Source of the DNA: Nocardiopsis metallicus
Lineage (GTDB): Bacteria; Actinomycetota; Actinomycetes; Streptosporangiales; Streptosporangiaceae
Direction of reading: 5' to 3'
Assembly (NCBI RefSeq): GCF_014201115.1
Contig: NZ_JACHDO010000001.1
Location: forward strand, 5,890,001-5,954,000
Length of the DNA: 64,000 bases
The notes under the pieces: generated by a model
The model's input: only the letters and a program-made list of their open reading frames with translations
What the model was told of the DNA's origin: nothing
Database searches by the model: none
In this document: one piece after another, positions 51,795 to 61,139 of the stretch
How the letters are laid out: each line of letters starts with the position of its first letter
Position numbering within the stretch: position 1 is the first letter of the stretch
Made by a program: the position numbers and the translations under genes

Positions 51795-52757
51795 TCAGCC
51801 CAACAGGAAGGTGATGGCGAACAGCGCCGGGACGGTGAGGAAGGTGGACAGCAGGACCACCTCCCGGGTCAGCACCTCGCCGGTCCGGTACTGGGTGGCG
51901 TAGTTGAACACGTTCTGCGCGGTCGGCAGCGCGGCCAGCACCACCACCGAGAACAGGGCGGCGCCTTCCAGCCCGAACACCAGTGAACCCAGCGCCCAGG
52001 CGGCCAGCGGTTGGCCCACCGACTTCAGGGCCACGGCCAGCAGCACCGGCCCCTGGTCTGGGCCACCACGCCCGGGCAGGGCGCTGCCGTGCAGAGAGAT
52101 CCCGAAGGCCAGCAGCATCGCGGGCACGGCCATCCCGCCGACCAGCTCGAACGGCTCCATCAGGGGACCGGGCGGCGTCCAGGCGGAGGCGGACACCAGG
52201 ACCCCGGCGAGGGAGGCGATCACCACCGGATTGCGCACGGGCGTGCCCAGCGCGCGGCGCAGTACGGGCCAGAAGCCTTTCGCGCTGCCGTTGTTCAGGT
52301 CCAGCACGGTCAGCGAGACCGGTGCCAGCACCAGCAGCTGGAGCAGCAGGATCGGTGCGACCAGCGAGGCGTCACCGAGCACGTACACGGAGATCGGGAT
52401 GCCCAGGTTGCCCGCGTTCACGTACGAGGAGCCCAGGGTCCCCACCGTCGTGCGGCCCACACCCCATCGTCGGATGATTCCGACCACGAGGAAGGTCAGC
52501 GCCGCGACCAGCACGCTCAGCACGCTCACCAGCACCGGCCCGGACACCAGTACCGACAGGTCGGTGCCGGAGAGGATCGTGAACAGCAGCGCGGGGCTGG
52601 CCACGTAGAACGCCAGCTTGCTGAGGACCTCCTTCGCACCCGGCCCCAGCAGGGGGATGCGCCCGAGCATGTAGCCGATGACGACGATGCTGGCGATGAC
52701 TCCGAACCCGACGATGACCCCGGACAACGGGCGCCCTCCGAACAACCGTGCGGCCAA
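51795..52757 (-). CDS. Auxin efflux carrier (AEC) family transporter
   Basis: A 320-residue membrane protein with about ten helices. SYVNAGNLGIPISVYVLG and the C-terminal ALPTAQNVFNYATQYRTG are AEC/MleP signatures; family members move organic acids or amino acids. The start is ATG 52757 here, but TTG 52727 with GGAGGG 6 nt upstream begins closer to the first helix. Substrate unknown. Confidence 0.85.
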   Translation of the reverse strand: MAARLFGGRPLSGVIVGFGVIASIVVIGYMLGRIPLLGPGAKEVLSKLAFYVASPALLFTILSGTDLSVLVSGPVLVSVLSVLVAALTFLVVGIIRRWGVGRTTVGTLGSSYVNAGNLGIPISVYVLGDASLVAPILLLQLLVLAPVSLTVLDLNNGSAKGFWPVLRRALGTPVRNPVVIASLAGVLVSASAWTPPGPLMEPFELVGGMAVPAMLLAFGISLHGSALPGRGGPDQGPVLLAVALKSVGQPLAAWALGSLVFGLEGAALFSVVVLAALPTAQNVFNYATQYRTGEVLTREVVLLSTFLTVPALFAITFLLG

Positions 52758-52925
52758 AGCCCGGCAAACGCTATCCCAGCCGTCCCGAAACCGAAACGGC
52801 CCACGTCACACCACACAACGTGACCAGAGCTCGCCGGGTGCGAGGGAACGGTGTGGCTGCATCGAAAAGCCCTCAGGGTTCGCAGGAGGTGATTCAGTCT
52901 CCGATATGGTGCATACTTCCCTGGG

Positions 52926-53162
52926 GTGGTGGTCCTTCTGCTGAAAAAAATCCTTGCCGTCGTTTCTTCCGTGCTTTTCATGTCCCTGCTCTCGAGTATC
53001 GCCGTCGCTGCCGTTATCGGTTATCGGCAAGGGGAGTTCGAGACTTCGGGGATCAGTGATCCTGGTCGGCTGAAATTCACCAATGTGGCAGAGGTTGTCG
53101 ATGTCCTGGAGGGGGACCCGGGGGCCGGTGCGAGATCTCGTCACAACGGACAGGGGCGTGCT
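52926..53162 (+). pseudogene. Small exported-protein gene truncated by IS66 element
   Basis: From GTG 52926, 79 residues are readable before the element begins: a signal-like helix (LLLKKILAVVSSVLFMSLLS) and YRQGEFETSGISDPG with LKFTNVAEVVDVLEG. The segment is noticeably less GC-rich than its neighbours, hinting at foreign origin. Past 53162 the frame runs into the element and loses meaning. Family unknown. Confidence 0.55.
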
Positions 53163-54767
53163 GTAAGCATTCAGTTGCTGGGTTCGCCTGACAGGGCGAC
53201 ACTGGACCAGGCACGATGTCCACCATGCCGTCGGGACTGGAGACCGCCTCGCGTGAGGACCTGCTCGCGCTGATCGGTGTGCTCCACGAACAAAACACCG
53301 CCCTGCGCCAGCACCTGGCCCAGCAGACCGAAGAGATCACCCGCCTCAAGGCCGAGAACGAACAGCTCCGAGCCGACAACGCGCGTCTGACCACCCGGGT
53401 CGCGCAGCTCGAACGCCGCCTGGGACGCAACTCCGGCAACTCCTCCCTGCCACCCTCCTCGGACCTGTTCGACAAGCCCGAACGCGCACCCGCCAAGAAG
53501 AGCGCCCGCAAACGCGGACGCCAACCAGGCGCTGAAGGCTTCGGACTGCCTATGGTCGAAAACCCCGACCAGGTCCACGACCATCTGCCCGCCACCTGCA
53601 CCGGGTGCCACGCCGAGCTGGACCCGGCCTCCTCCATTGGCTACCAGCGCCGTCAGGTCCGCGACATCCCCCTGGTCACGGTGCAGGTGAGTGAGCACCG
53701 CGCCCACACCTGCGCGTGCCAGTGCGGAAGCATCACCCAAGCAGCGATGCCCCAGGAACTGGCCGCCTCCCCTTCCTCCTACGGCCCCCACCTGCGCACC
53801 CTGGCCGTCTACCTGCTCGTGTTCCAGCACATCCCGGTGGAGCGCACCGCACAGCTCATCAACGACCTGACCGGCGCGAAGGTCTCCACCGGATGGGTGT
53901 CGCATCTACTGGGCGAGGCCCATGCTCTGGTCAGCGACAGCCTCAACCTGATCCGGGCGTTGCTCACCCTGGCCCACGTGCTGCACGCCGATGAGACCAC
54001 CACCCGCATCAAGGACCAACGGTGCTGGTTGCATGTGGCCTGCAACGAGCACCTGACCCTGCTGGGTCTAGCTCCGCGTTCACGAGCCGGGGCGAACACG
54101 TTGGGGGTACTGCCGGGCTTTACCGGCACCCTGGTGCACGACTCCTTGGCCTTGTACTCGGGTTACACGTGCGCCCACCAGCTGTGCGGGGCGCACCTGA
54201 TCCGCGAGCTCACCGCTGCCGAACAGGACCACCCCGGCCAGCACTGGCACCGTCAGATCCGGTCCGCGCTGGCCACCTTGGCCCGCGAGGCGGGGCGTGT
54301 GCGCTGCGGCCAGGCCGAGCACATCCCCGCCGGGGTGCTCCTGGCCCAAGGGGAGTTGTTCCACCACGGCATCGCGGTCGGGCTGTCCTGCCATCCCCGG
54401 GCCCAAGGAAGGAAGCAATCACCGGCCCGCAACCTGCTCGAGCGTCTGCGGGAGCGGGCCGAGCAGGTGTTGGGCTTCTCCGACCGGCCCCACCTGGTGC
54501 CCTTCACCAACAACCTCGCCGAAAGAGCGCTCAGACCCCTCAAGACCCAGGTGAAGATCTCCGGTTGCCACCAGTCCCGTCAGGGGGCGGCGGCCTGGCT
54601 CGGGGTGCGTTCCTACATCGACTCGGCCCGCAAGCACGGGGTGAGCGCGTTCGAAGCGCTGCGCCGGGCGTTCACCGGACAGTTGTGGATGCCGCCCATC
54701 CCCGCCTCCGCCTGACCAGCTAAGGCCATCTACCCTCCGCAGTCCCCAACGCCTTCTGAATGCTTAC
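53163..54767 (+). mobile_element. IS66-family insertion sequence (single-gene type)
   Basis: 1605 bp between inverted ends GTAAGCATTCAG and CTGAATGCTTAC. It contains only the large transposase gene, without the small tnpA/tnpB partners. The 8 bases on each side (GGCGTGCT and GATCCAAG) do not match, so no target duplication is visible. Confidence 0.85.
53216..54715 (+). CDS. IS66-family transposase
   Basis: A 499-residue transposase: N-terminal coiled coil (LAQQTEEITRLKAENEQLRA), zinc-like CTGCHAELDP, DDE core with Asp in LHADETTTRIKDQR, Asp in LVHDSLALYSGYTCAHQLCG and Glu in NNLAERALRPLKTQVKISG. The frame is complete. Confidence 0.93.
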   Translation: MSTMPSGLETASREDLLALIGVLHEQNTALRQHLAQQTEEITRLKAENEQLRADNARLTTRVAQLERRLGRNSGNSSLPPSSDLFDKPERAPAKKSARKRGRQPGAEGFGLPMVENPDQVHDHLPATCTGCHAELDPASSIGYQRRQVRDIPLVTVQVSEHRAHTCACQCGSITQAAMPQELAASPSSYGPHLRTLAVYLLVFQHIPVERTAQLINDLTGAKVSTGWVSHLLGEAHALVSDSLNLIRALLTLAHVLHADETTTRIKDQRCWLHVACNEHLTLLGLAPRSRAGANTLGVLPGFTGTLVHDSLALYSGYTCAHQLCGAHLIRELTAAEQDHPGQHWHRQIRSALATLAREAGRVRCGQAEHIPAGVLLAQGELFHHGIAVGLSCHPRAQGRKQSPARNLLERLRERAEQVLGFSDRPHLVPFTNNLAERALRPLKTQVKISGCHQSRQGAAAWLGVRSYIDSARKHGVSAFEALRRAFTGQLWMPPIPASA

Positions 54768-54798
54768 GATCCAAGGCTGGGGCCAACGGCCATGAGGA

Positions 54799-55131
54799 GT
54801 GAAGTTGAGAAGAGGGAAGGCGTACGTTTGCTGTCGCCGCCTGCGCGGTACTTCTGAGCGGTGGGGCCTTCCCCGCCCCGGCCATGGCGGGCAGCACCGC
54901 CAGCGGAAGCGCGCAGACTGTGGCGCGCGGACTGTCGAGAACCCGGCCGGGGCGGAGCCCTAGGACGGCTTCTCCGCCGTCGCCGAGTACGGCGGCGAGG
55001 AAGTCCTCCAGCTGTTGCTGGCGGCGCGGGGCCCCATCGCGCAGGAGAATCCCAAGCTGATCGAGCTGCTCGGCTTCGCAGAGGGGAAGCCGGACACCGA
55101 TCCGGAAACCGCTGTCGCCGCGGTCGCGTAG
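54799..55131 (+). pseudogene. Broken secreted-protein gene downstream of IS66
   Basis: Pieces of one gene appear in different frames. A GTG at 54799 (VKLRRGK) gives way to a signal peptide in another frame (FAVAACAVLLSGGAFPAPAM), then a third piece, DGFSAVAEYGGEEVLQLLLA followed by KLIELLGFAEGKP, resumes after a TAG at 54961 and ends at the TAG 55129-55131. At least two frameshifts or a stop are needed. No family is recognisable. Confidence 0.55.
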
Positions 55132-55190
55132 CGGGTTCGGGCCGTGCTCCTCTTCCCCGGGGACCGCTCGACGAGGGAGGTGTTGACCGG

Positions 55191-56666
55191 ATGCGTGACG
55201 CTGACGCCGTGGTGGTCGGAAGCGGGCCGAACGGGCTGGCGGCCGCGGTGACGATGGCCAGGGCGGGACTGCGCGTCGCGGTCTACGAGCGCGACGACGT
55301 GGTCGGCGGCGGGCTGCGCACGCTCGCCCTGCTGGACTCCGACATCCGGCACGACATCTGTTCGGCGGTGCACCCGCTGGCAGGCTCCTCGCGGTTCCTC
55401 CGGGAGTTCGACCTGGCCGCCCGAGGTGTACGGATGCTCCGCCCGGAGGTCTCCTACGCCCATCCTCTTCCCGGAGGCGGGGCCGCTCTCGCCTATGCCG
55501 ACCTGGACGCGACATGCGCGGAGCTGGGCGAAGACGGCCCTCGTTGGCGGAGCCTCATGGAACCCCTGGTCGGTCGAGGCCACAGGGTGACGGATCTGTT
55601 CCTGTCCGACCAGCGGTCTCTCCCCGACCCGGTCGCCGCGGCTCTCGTGGCCTCACGAATCCTCCCGCACGGGTGGGGACGCGGTCCCTTCACCACGGAG
55701 CGGGCCAGGGCCTTGTTCGCAGGTGTGGCCGGGCACGTGACGGGCCCGCTGCCCTCGTTGCCGGGGGCGGCGGTCGCCCTTCTCCTGGGGCATCTGGCGC
55801 ACGCCCCAGGAGGCTGGCCGCTGCCCCGGGGCGGCAGCGCGGAGATAGCCGATGCCCTGGTCGCCGATCTCCGTGCGCACGGTGGCGTCATCCACACGGG
55901 TGCGGACGTCACGGACCTGCGTGACCTTCCCCCGGCCCGGTCGATGCTGCTGGACGTCGCACCCCGAGGTTTCCTGTCCATGGCGGGTGAGCTGCTGCCC
56001 GACCGTTACCGTGCCACTCTGCGACGTTTCCGCTACGGCCCCGGTGCGGCCAAGGCCGACTTCCTCGTCTCTGCGCCCGTTCCCTGGGCGGCGCCGGAGG
56101 TGGGAAGGGCGGGCACGGTTCACTTGGGTGGTACCCAGGAGCAGATGTTCCGCGCGGAGACCGAGACCGCGCGCGGGCGCCCGGTGGCGGAGCCGTTCGT
56201 GCTCCTGGTGGATCCGGCTGTCACCGATCCCGGACGGGGCGCGCCGGGGCGGCGTCCGGTGTGGGCTTACGCCCACGTGCCGAACGGTGATACGCGCGAT
56301 CCGGTGGAACTGGTCCGGCGCCGTGTGGAGGGGTACGCGCCGGGCTTCGGTGACACGGTCATCGCGGCTCGGGGCATGTCCGCCGCCCGCCTGGAGGAGT
56401 ACGACCCGAACTACGTCGGAGGTGATATCGCGGCGGGCGCGATGACGGTACGGCAGACCCTGATGCGGCCCGCTCCGCGGGTCGATCCGTATCGCACGCC
56501 GTTGCGGGGGGTCTACCTCTGTTCCGCCTCCACCCCTCCCGGGCCGGGAGCGCACGGTATGTCCGGCTACCTGGCAGCGCTGTCGGCGCTGTCGAGGGAG
56601 CACGGGATCCGGACGCCCCCTGACCTGTCACCCAGGTCGCCCTCACCGACACCGGACGGTTGTTAG
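55191..56666 (+). CDS. Phytoene desaturase-like NAD(P)/FAD oxidoreductase
   Basis: A 491-residue flavoprotein of the CrtI/amine oxidase superfamily. The dinucleotide motif VVGSGPNGLAAAVTMARAG starts at residue 8, and the C-terminal FAD signature appears as GVYLCSASTPPGPGAHGMSG. No other carotenoid genes are nearby, so a role outside carotenoids is possible. ATG 55191 follows GAGGGAGG. Its end overlaps the convergent ligase gene by 24 nt. Confidence 0.82.
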   Translation: MRDADAVVVGSGPNGLAAAVTMARAGLRVAVYERDDVVGGGLRTLALLDSDIRHDICSAVHPLAGSSRFLREFDLAARGVRMLRPEVSYAHPLPGGGAALAYADLDATCAELGEDGPRWRSLMEPLVGRGHRVTDLFLSDQRSLPDPVAAALVASRILPHGWGRGPFTTERARALFAGVAGHVTGPLPSLPGAAVALLLGHLAHAPGGWPLPRGGSAEIADALVADLRAHGGVIHTGADVTDLRDLPPARSMLLDVAPRGFLSMAGELLPDRYRATLRRFRYGPGAAKADFLVSAPVPWAAPEVGRAGTVHLGGTQEQMFRAETETARGRPVAEPFVLLVDPAVTDPGRGAPGRRPVWAYAHVPNGDTRDPVELVRRRVEGYAPGFGDTVIAARGMSAARLEEYDPNYVGGDIAAGAMTVRQTLMRPAPRVDPYRTPLRGVYLCSASTPPGPGAHGMSGYLAALSALSREHGIRTPPDLSPRSPSPTPDGC

Positions 56667-57812
56667 CCCTTCCCTGGTCTGGGTGAGGACGTGGTCTACC
56701 ACGTCGGTCATCCGCCCCCGTTTCGCGTAGGCGGCGCGTTGGCGGTGGGCGCCCGAGCCCGAGGTCAGGACGCGGTCGAGTAGGGAGGACACCAGGTCCG
56801 TGTCGCCGGTGAGGGCCAGGCCGGGTAACGCGGCCCGCCGAACCCGTTCCATCGCGGTGCTCGCGGTGAGGGTCTCACCGGTCAGGGGGTCGGGGACGAC
56901 GCCCTCCAGGCCCTCGCGGGCGGCCCGCCAGACGGCGGCGCGCAGGGTGGGGCCGCTGATGGCGGGGGCCGGGGCGCCGGCGCGTACGTCGGTCAGGGCC
57001 CGGGTGGTGAGCCCCCGGGTGAGGATGGCGAAGAGCAGTGCCTCCTCGGCGGTGGCGGCCACGTCGCCGACCCGGATCTCCAGGGTGGGCAGGTGGTCGG
57101 AGAGGCGGATGTCCCAATAGACCATGTGCCGGTCAAGGATCGCCCCGGTCGCGGCCAGGCCCCGGACGGCGCGTTCGTGTTCGGTGAGGGTGCGCAGAAG
57201 GGGCGGCGGTCCGGAGGAGGGCAGGCGGTTCCAGGTGATTGTGCGCCAGCTGGCGTGGCCGGTGTCGCGGCCGGACTGGAAGGGGGAGTTCGCGGAGAGG
57301 GCGACGAGGAAGGGCAGCCACCGGCGCAGGTGGTCGCTGACGGCCACGGCGGTGGGGCGGTCGGGTATGCCGACGTGCACGTGGCAGCCGCAGACCACGT
57401 GGGAGTCGCGCAGGGCGCCGAAGTGGGCGGCGATGGCGGCGTAGCGGCGGCCCTCGCTGAGGGAGGCGGCGGCGGGGTCGCCGAGGATCACGGTGCCGGT
57501 GGCGGCCACGGCCAGTCCGGCGTCGGCGGCGGCCCGGTGGAGTTCGCCGCGGGCGGTCACCAGGAAGGAGCGGGCGTCCTCGGCGGTGGTGCACACGGGG
57601 CTGTTGGCCTCCACCTGGGCGCCGGTGAACTCACCGCACAGGTGGGTGCCGAGACCCTGGGCGCGGGCCAGGACCTCGGGTGCTCTGGAGAGGATGCGGC
57701 GGGTGCGGGGATCGACGACGAAGAACTCCTCCTCCACACCGAACGTGAGGGGTCGGTTGGCGGTGCCGACGGGAACGGGTCGGTCTTCCGCTGTCAGGGA
57801 GCGGTTCTCCAT
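56643..57812 (-). CDS. Carboxylate-amine ligase, YbdK family (glutamate-cysteine ligase 2-like)
   Basis: A 389-residue enzyme of the GCS2 family that joins glutamate to an amine or to cysteine with ATP. LTFGVEEEFFVVDP near residue 25 is the ATP/metal Glu cluster, followed by CGCHVHVGIPDR and PTLEIRVGDVAATAEEAL. Actinomycetes use mycothiol rather than glutathione, so the true product is uncertain. ATG 57812 has GGAGGA upstream. Confidence 0.87.
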   Translation of the reverse strand: MENRSLTAEDRPVPVGTANRPLTFGVEEEFFVVDPRTRRILSRAPEVLARAQGLGTHLCGEFTGAQVEANSPVCTTAEDARSFLVTARGELHRAAADAGLAVAATGTVILGDPAAASLSEGRRYAAIAAHFGALRDSHVVCGCHVHVGIPDRPTAVAVSDHLRRWLPFLVALSANSPFQSGRDTGHASWRTITWNRLPSSGPPPLLRTLTEHERAVRGLAATGAILDRHMVYWDIRLSDHLPTLEIRVGDVAATAEEALLFAILTRGLTTRALTDVRAGAPAPAISGPTLRAAVWRAAREGLEGVVPDPLTGETLTASTAMERVRRAALPGLALTGDTDLVSSLLDRVLTSGSGAHRQRAAYAKRGRMTDVVDHVLTQTREGLTTVRCR

Positions 57813-58227
57813 GCGGGTCCTCCGGCTGTCCGATCCAGTGTGTCCCGCACTGGATATCCCGGCCGGGGACATCACCGACAGTGTCCTGAAGAGGACAAAA
57901 AACTATCCAGAGGGTTCTATGGGTTATTTGTCTGGTTCGCGGGTGAGGTGTTGCCCGCACGTTACGTCTTGATAACCAGGCCGGACGCGTGCGGGGGCGG
58001 TCGGGGGCGCCTCCGGCGGCCCGCCAGGGTGATGGGTGTCACTTTTTCTCGGGCGCGGAAGCGCAGGTGGGCAACGGGTTCCACACCCGGAACGCCTCTA
58101 CCGGGAGCCCCTCCGAAAGCCCTCCGGGCCCCCTCGCACGGGTACCGTGTGTGACTCCGTGCGGGTATCGGTGAAACGACCAGTGTGCCCACGCAGACCT
58201 GCCGGAACAGGGTGTCGCTGTGCGAAT
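57813..58227. other. 415-nt divergent regulatory gap
   Basis: No gene. A small dyad TGTCCT-GAAG-AGGACA lies at 57882-57897. The gap should hold promoters for the ligase (leftward) and LAL regulator (rightward). Confidence 0.4.
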
Positions 58228-61002
58228 GTGAGCAACGTGACAGAACGGTACACGGAGCCCCTGAGCGTACGCCTCCGGGGCCGGGACGCTGAGCAGCGGA
58301 TCCTCGCCGAAGCCCTGGGCGACGCGAGGTCCGGGCGAGGCGCGTCCGTGCTCCTCACGAGCGGCCCCGGCCTGGGAAAGACCACCCTTCTCGAACACAC
58401 CCGTAACACCGCAGGTGGATTCACCGTCCTGCACATGGCCGGGGTCGCTGACGAGGCCGACTTCCCCCTCTCCGGACTCCAGCGCCTCCTCCGGCCGGTC
58501 GAACCGGTCCTGGACCGGCTGCCCGAACCCCGGCGCGAGCTGCTGTGCGCGGCCCTCACCCGGGGCGGCGTCGCCGAGACCGACCGCTTCGCGCTCTACA
58601 CCTCCCTTCTCGACTTCCTCGCCGAAGTCAGCGCCGATCAGCCCCTCCTGCTGTGCGTGGACGACGCCGACCTCCTCGACGACGCCTCCCTCGCCGCCCT
58701 GGCCTTCGCCGCCCGCCGCCTCACCGGCACCCGGGTCGTCGCGGTGTTCGCCGCGGGTGAGGGCCCCGGATCCGCACTGGTTCCGGGGGTCGCCGAGCAG
58801 GTCCTCGTCCCGTTGGAGGACCGCGCGATCCACGACATCCTCACCGACCGCGCCCCCGCCCACCTGTCCTCCTCGGTTCGCGCAGCCCTGGTCCGCGCCG
58901 CCCACGGCAACCCGGCCGCCGTCCTCGGCTTCCTCGCGGCCCTGACCACGGAGCAGGTCCAGGGCGACCATTCCCTTCCTGACCCCCTGCCCCTGGCCGG
59001 GCGCCTGCGGGCGGCTCAGCTCGCCCCCTACCAGGAGCTTCCCGAGCGGACCCGACAGATCCTGCTGCTCGGTGCCCTGGCCGCCGAGCCCCGCGTCCAC
59101 CTGCTGCTCGACGCCGCCGACGGCCCGCACCTGTCCGTGACGGAACTGGAACCCGCCGAGGAGCGCGGCCTGGTGCGCGTGGACGGCGACACCCTGGTCT
59201 TCGTTGATCCCCTGCTGCGTGAGGCCGTCGCCCAGGGCACCCCCGCCGGGCGTCTGCGCGAGGCCCACCGGGCCCTGGCCGCGGTGACCGACCGCGAGTA
59301 CGCCCCGGTCGAGTTCGCCCGGCACACCGCCTGCGGGGCCGACGTCCCCGACGCCGAGCTCGCCGATCAGGTCGCGGCCGCGGCCAGGCGGGCCAAGCGC
59401 CTGGAGGGACCGATGCCGGCCTCGTTCACCAACGAGCGCGCCGCCGCCCTCACCCCCGACCTCGACGAACGCACCTGCCGCCTGGCCACCGCCTCCTTCG
59501 AGTCCTACCTGGCCGGGGATTCCGCCCGCGCCGCCCGACTGCTGGGCCAGGCCCGGCCGCTCGCGGTGTCGGACCGGCGCCGGGCCATCGTCGCTCTCAT
59601 CGAGGCCGAGTTCGACATGCGCGACTCCAACGCGATCGACGCCGCCGAACGCCTGTACGCGGTGGGCAGCGACCTCGTCCCGCACGACCGCGACCTGGCC
59701 CTGCGCGCGCTGGTCCGCTCCGCCGACAGCGCCTCCTACGCCGGTGACCCGGTCCGGCACGCCAAGGCCGCCGAACTCGCCGTGCCCCTGGTCCGCCCGG
59801 ACGATCCGGCCCCGATGAGGCTGGCCGCCAACTACCTGGAGGGGTGCACGATCTCCTTCCGGGGCGACTACGCGAACTCCACCCCGCTGCTGCGCGAGGC
59901 CGTCCGGCTCTCGCACGAGATGACCGCGCCCTCGGAGATGGTGTGGGCGGGCATCGCCGGCCTGCGCCTGGGCGACGCACCCTTCGTCCGCACCATCACC
60001 TCCCGCGCGGTGGAGGCGGCCCGTTCCCGCGGTGAGCACGCGTTCGTCCCCTCGGCCCTGGCCTTCCTGGTCTTCTCCGAGTTCTGGAGCGGCCGCTTCC
60101 CGTCCGCCGCCGGAACCGCCCTGGCCGGACTGCGTACCTCCCGCGAGTCGGGGCAGTCCATCTGGGCGACCCAACACCTGGCCTCCCTCGCGATGATCGC
60201 CGCCATCCAGGGCGATGTCGACACCTGCCAGATCCGGGCGCGCGCGGTCACCGCCCAGGCCGGGGAGAACAGCCTCGGCCTGCCCTCGGCGCTGGCCGCC
60301 TGGGCCCTGGCCGTCCTGGACCTGTCCCGGGGCAACGCCGCGGAGGCGTTCTTCCGGCTGCGCTCCCTGGTGCACGCCGGCCCCGGGCACGGGCACCCCA
60401 CCATGCGCCTGCTCACCGCACCGCACTTCGTGGAGGCCGCCGTCCGCACCGGTGAGACCGAGTGGGCGCGCACCTCCCAGGCCGGGTACCGGCGCTGGGC
60501 CGAGGCAGTGGAGAGCCCGAGCGCGCTGGCCCTGGCCGCGCGCGGGGACGGCCTGCTCGCGGCGGGCGAGGAGGCGGCCGACCACTTCGAGGTCGCGCTG
60601 TCCCAGCACCGGGTCTGCGGAGACGACGACGTCGAACAGGCGCGCACCCAACTGCTCTTCGGCGCCCACCTGCGCCGGGCCCGCCTGCCCGGAAGGGCCC
60701 GCGAGCACCTGTACAACGCGCTGGAGACCTTCGAGCGCTTCGGCGCCCGGCTGTGGGTGCGACAGACCCGCGCCGAGCTGCGCGCCATCGGCACCGCGGA
60801 CCGCGGTCCCGAGACACCCTCCACCGGCGAGCTGACCGCCCAACAGCAGCAGATCGCCCGGCTGGTGGCGGAGGGCGCGACCAACCGCGAGGTGGCCGCG
60901 CACATGTTCATCAGCCCGCGCACCGTGGAGCACCATCTGCGGGGCATCTTCCGCAAGCTCAACATCAGGTCCCGGGTGGACCTGGCACGCCTACTGAACT
61001 GA
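58228..61002 (+). CDS. LuxR-family regulator, large ATP-binding (LAL) type
   Basis: A 924-residue regulator. An AAA-type ATPase domain at the N terminus has Walker A GPGLGKTT (about 46-53) and Walker B LLLCVDDAD; the middle is a helical repeat region of the TPR type; the C terminus is a LuxR helix-turn-helix (LTAQQQQIARLVAEGATNRE, then TVEHHLRGIFRKLNIRSRVD). LALs switch on transport, catabolic or antibiotic genes. GTG 58228 or GTG 58237; neither has a strong ribosome site. The importer genes 137 nt downstream are a candidate target. Confidence 0.85.
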   Translation: MSNVTERYTEPLSVRLRGRDAEQRILAEALGDARSGRGASVLLTSGPGLGKTTLLEHTRNTAGGFTVLHMAGVADEADFPLSGLQRLLRPVEPVLDRLPEPRRELLCAALTRGGVAETDRFALYTSLLDFLAEVSADQPLLLCVDDADLLDDASLAALAFAARRLTGTRVVAVFAAGEGPGSALVPGVAEQVLVPLEDRAIHDILTDRAPAHLSSSVRAALVRAAHGNPAAVLGFLAALTTEQVQGDHSLPDPLPLAGRLRAAQLAPYQELPERTRQILLLGALAAEPRVHLLLDAADGPHLSVTELEPAEERGLVRVDGDTLVFVDPLLREAVAQGTPAGRLREAHRALAAVTDREYAPVEFARHTACGADVPDAELADQVAAAARRAKRLEGPMPASFTNERAAALTPDLDERTCRLATASFESYLAGDSARAARLLGQARPLAVSDRRRAIVALIEAEFDMRDSNAIDAAERLYAVGSDLVPHDRDLALRALVRSADSASYAGDPVRHAKAAELAVPLVRPDDPAPMRLAANYLEGCTISFRGDYANSTPLLREAVRLSHEMTAPSEMVWAGIAGLRLGDAPFVRTITSRAVEAARSRGEHAFVPSALAFLVFSEFWSGRFPSAAGTALAGLRTSRESGQSIWATQHLASLAMIAAIQGDVDTCQIRARAVTAQAGENSLGLPSALAAWALAVLDLSRGNAAEAFFRLRSLVHAGPGHGHPTMRLLTAPHFVEAAVRTGETEWARTSQAGYRRWAEAVESPSALALAARGDGLLAAGEEAADHFEVALSQHRVCGDDDVEQARTQLLFGAHLRRARLPGRAREHLYNALETFERFGARLWVRQTRAELRAIGTADRGPETPSTGELTAQQQQIARLVAEGATNREVAAHMFISPRTVEHHLRGIFRKLNIRSRVDLARLLN

Positions 61003-61088
61003 AACATCCCCCTGGGCCGGCCGCGACGAGGCGGACGGTCCCCACACCAGCAGCGCCCCCTATCCACAGCGCTTCTTCCATCTAGTCA

Positions 61089-61104
61089 TACCAACTGGTC
61101 GGTA
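61089..61104. promoter_or_regulatory. TetR-type operator-like sequence before livG
   Basis: TACCAACTGGTCGGTA matches an imperfect dyad of the ACCrACyrGTyGGT form used by many TetR regulators, 35 nt before the livG start. No tetR gene is seen in the window. Confidence 0.4.
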
Positions 61105-61139
61105 CGGATTCTCTGGTAGCTACCGCGAGAAAGGCAGTC

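Noticed and set aside
56643..57812. Evidence for glutathione synthesis
   Set aside because: YbdK-type ligases are common in actinomycetes that make mycothiol, and no glutathione synthetase is present.
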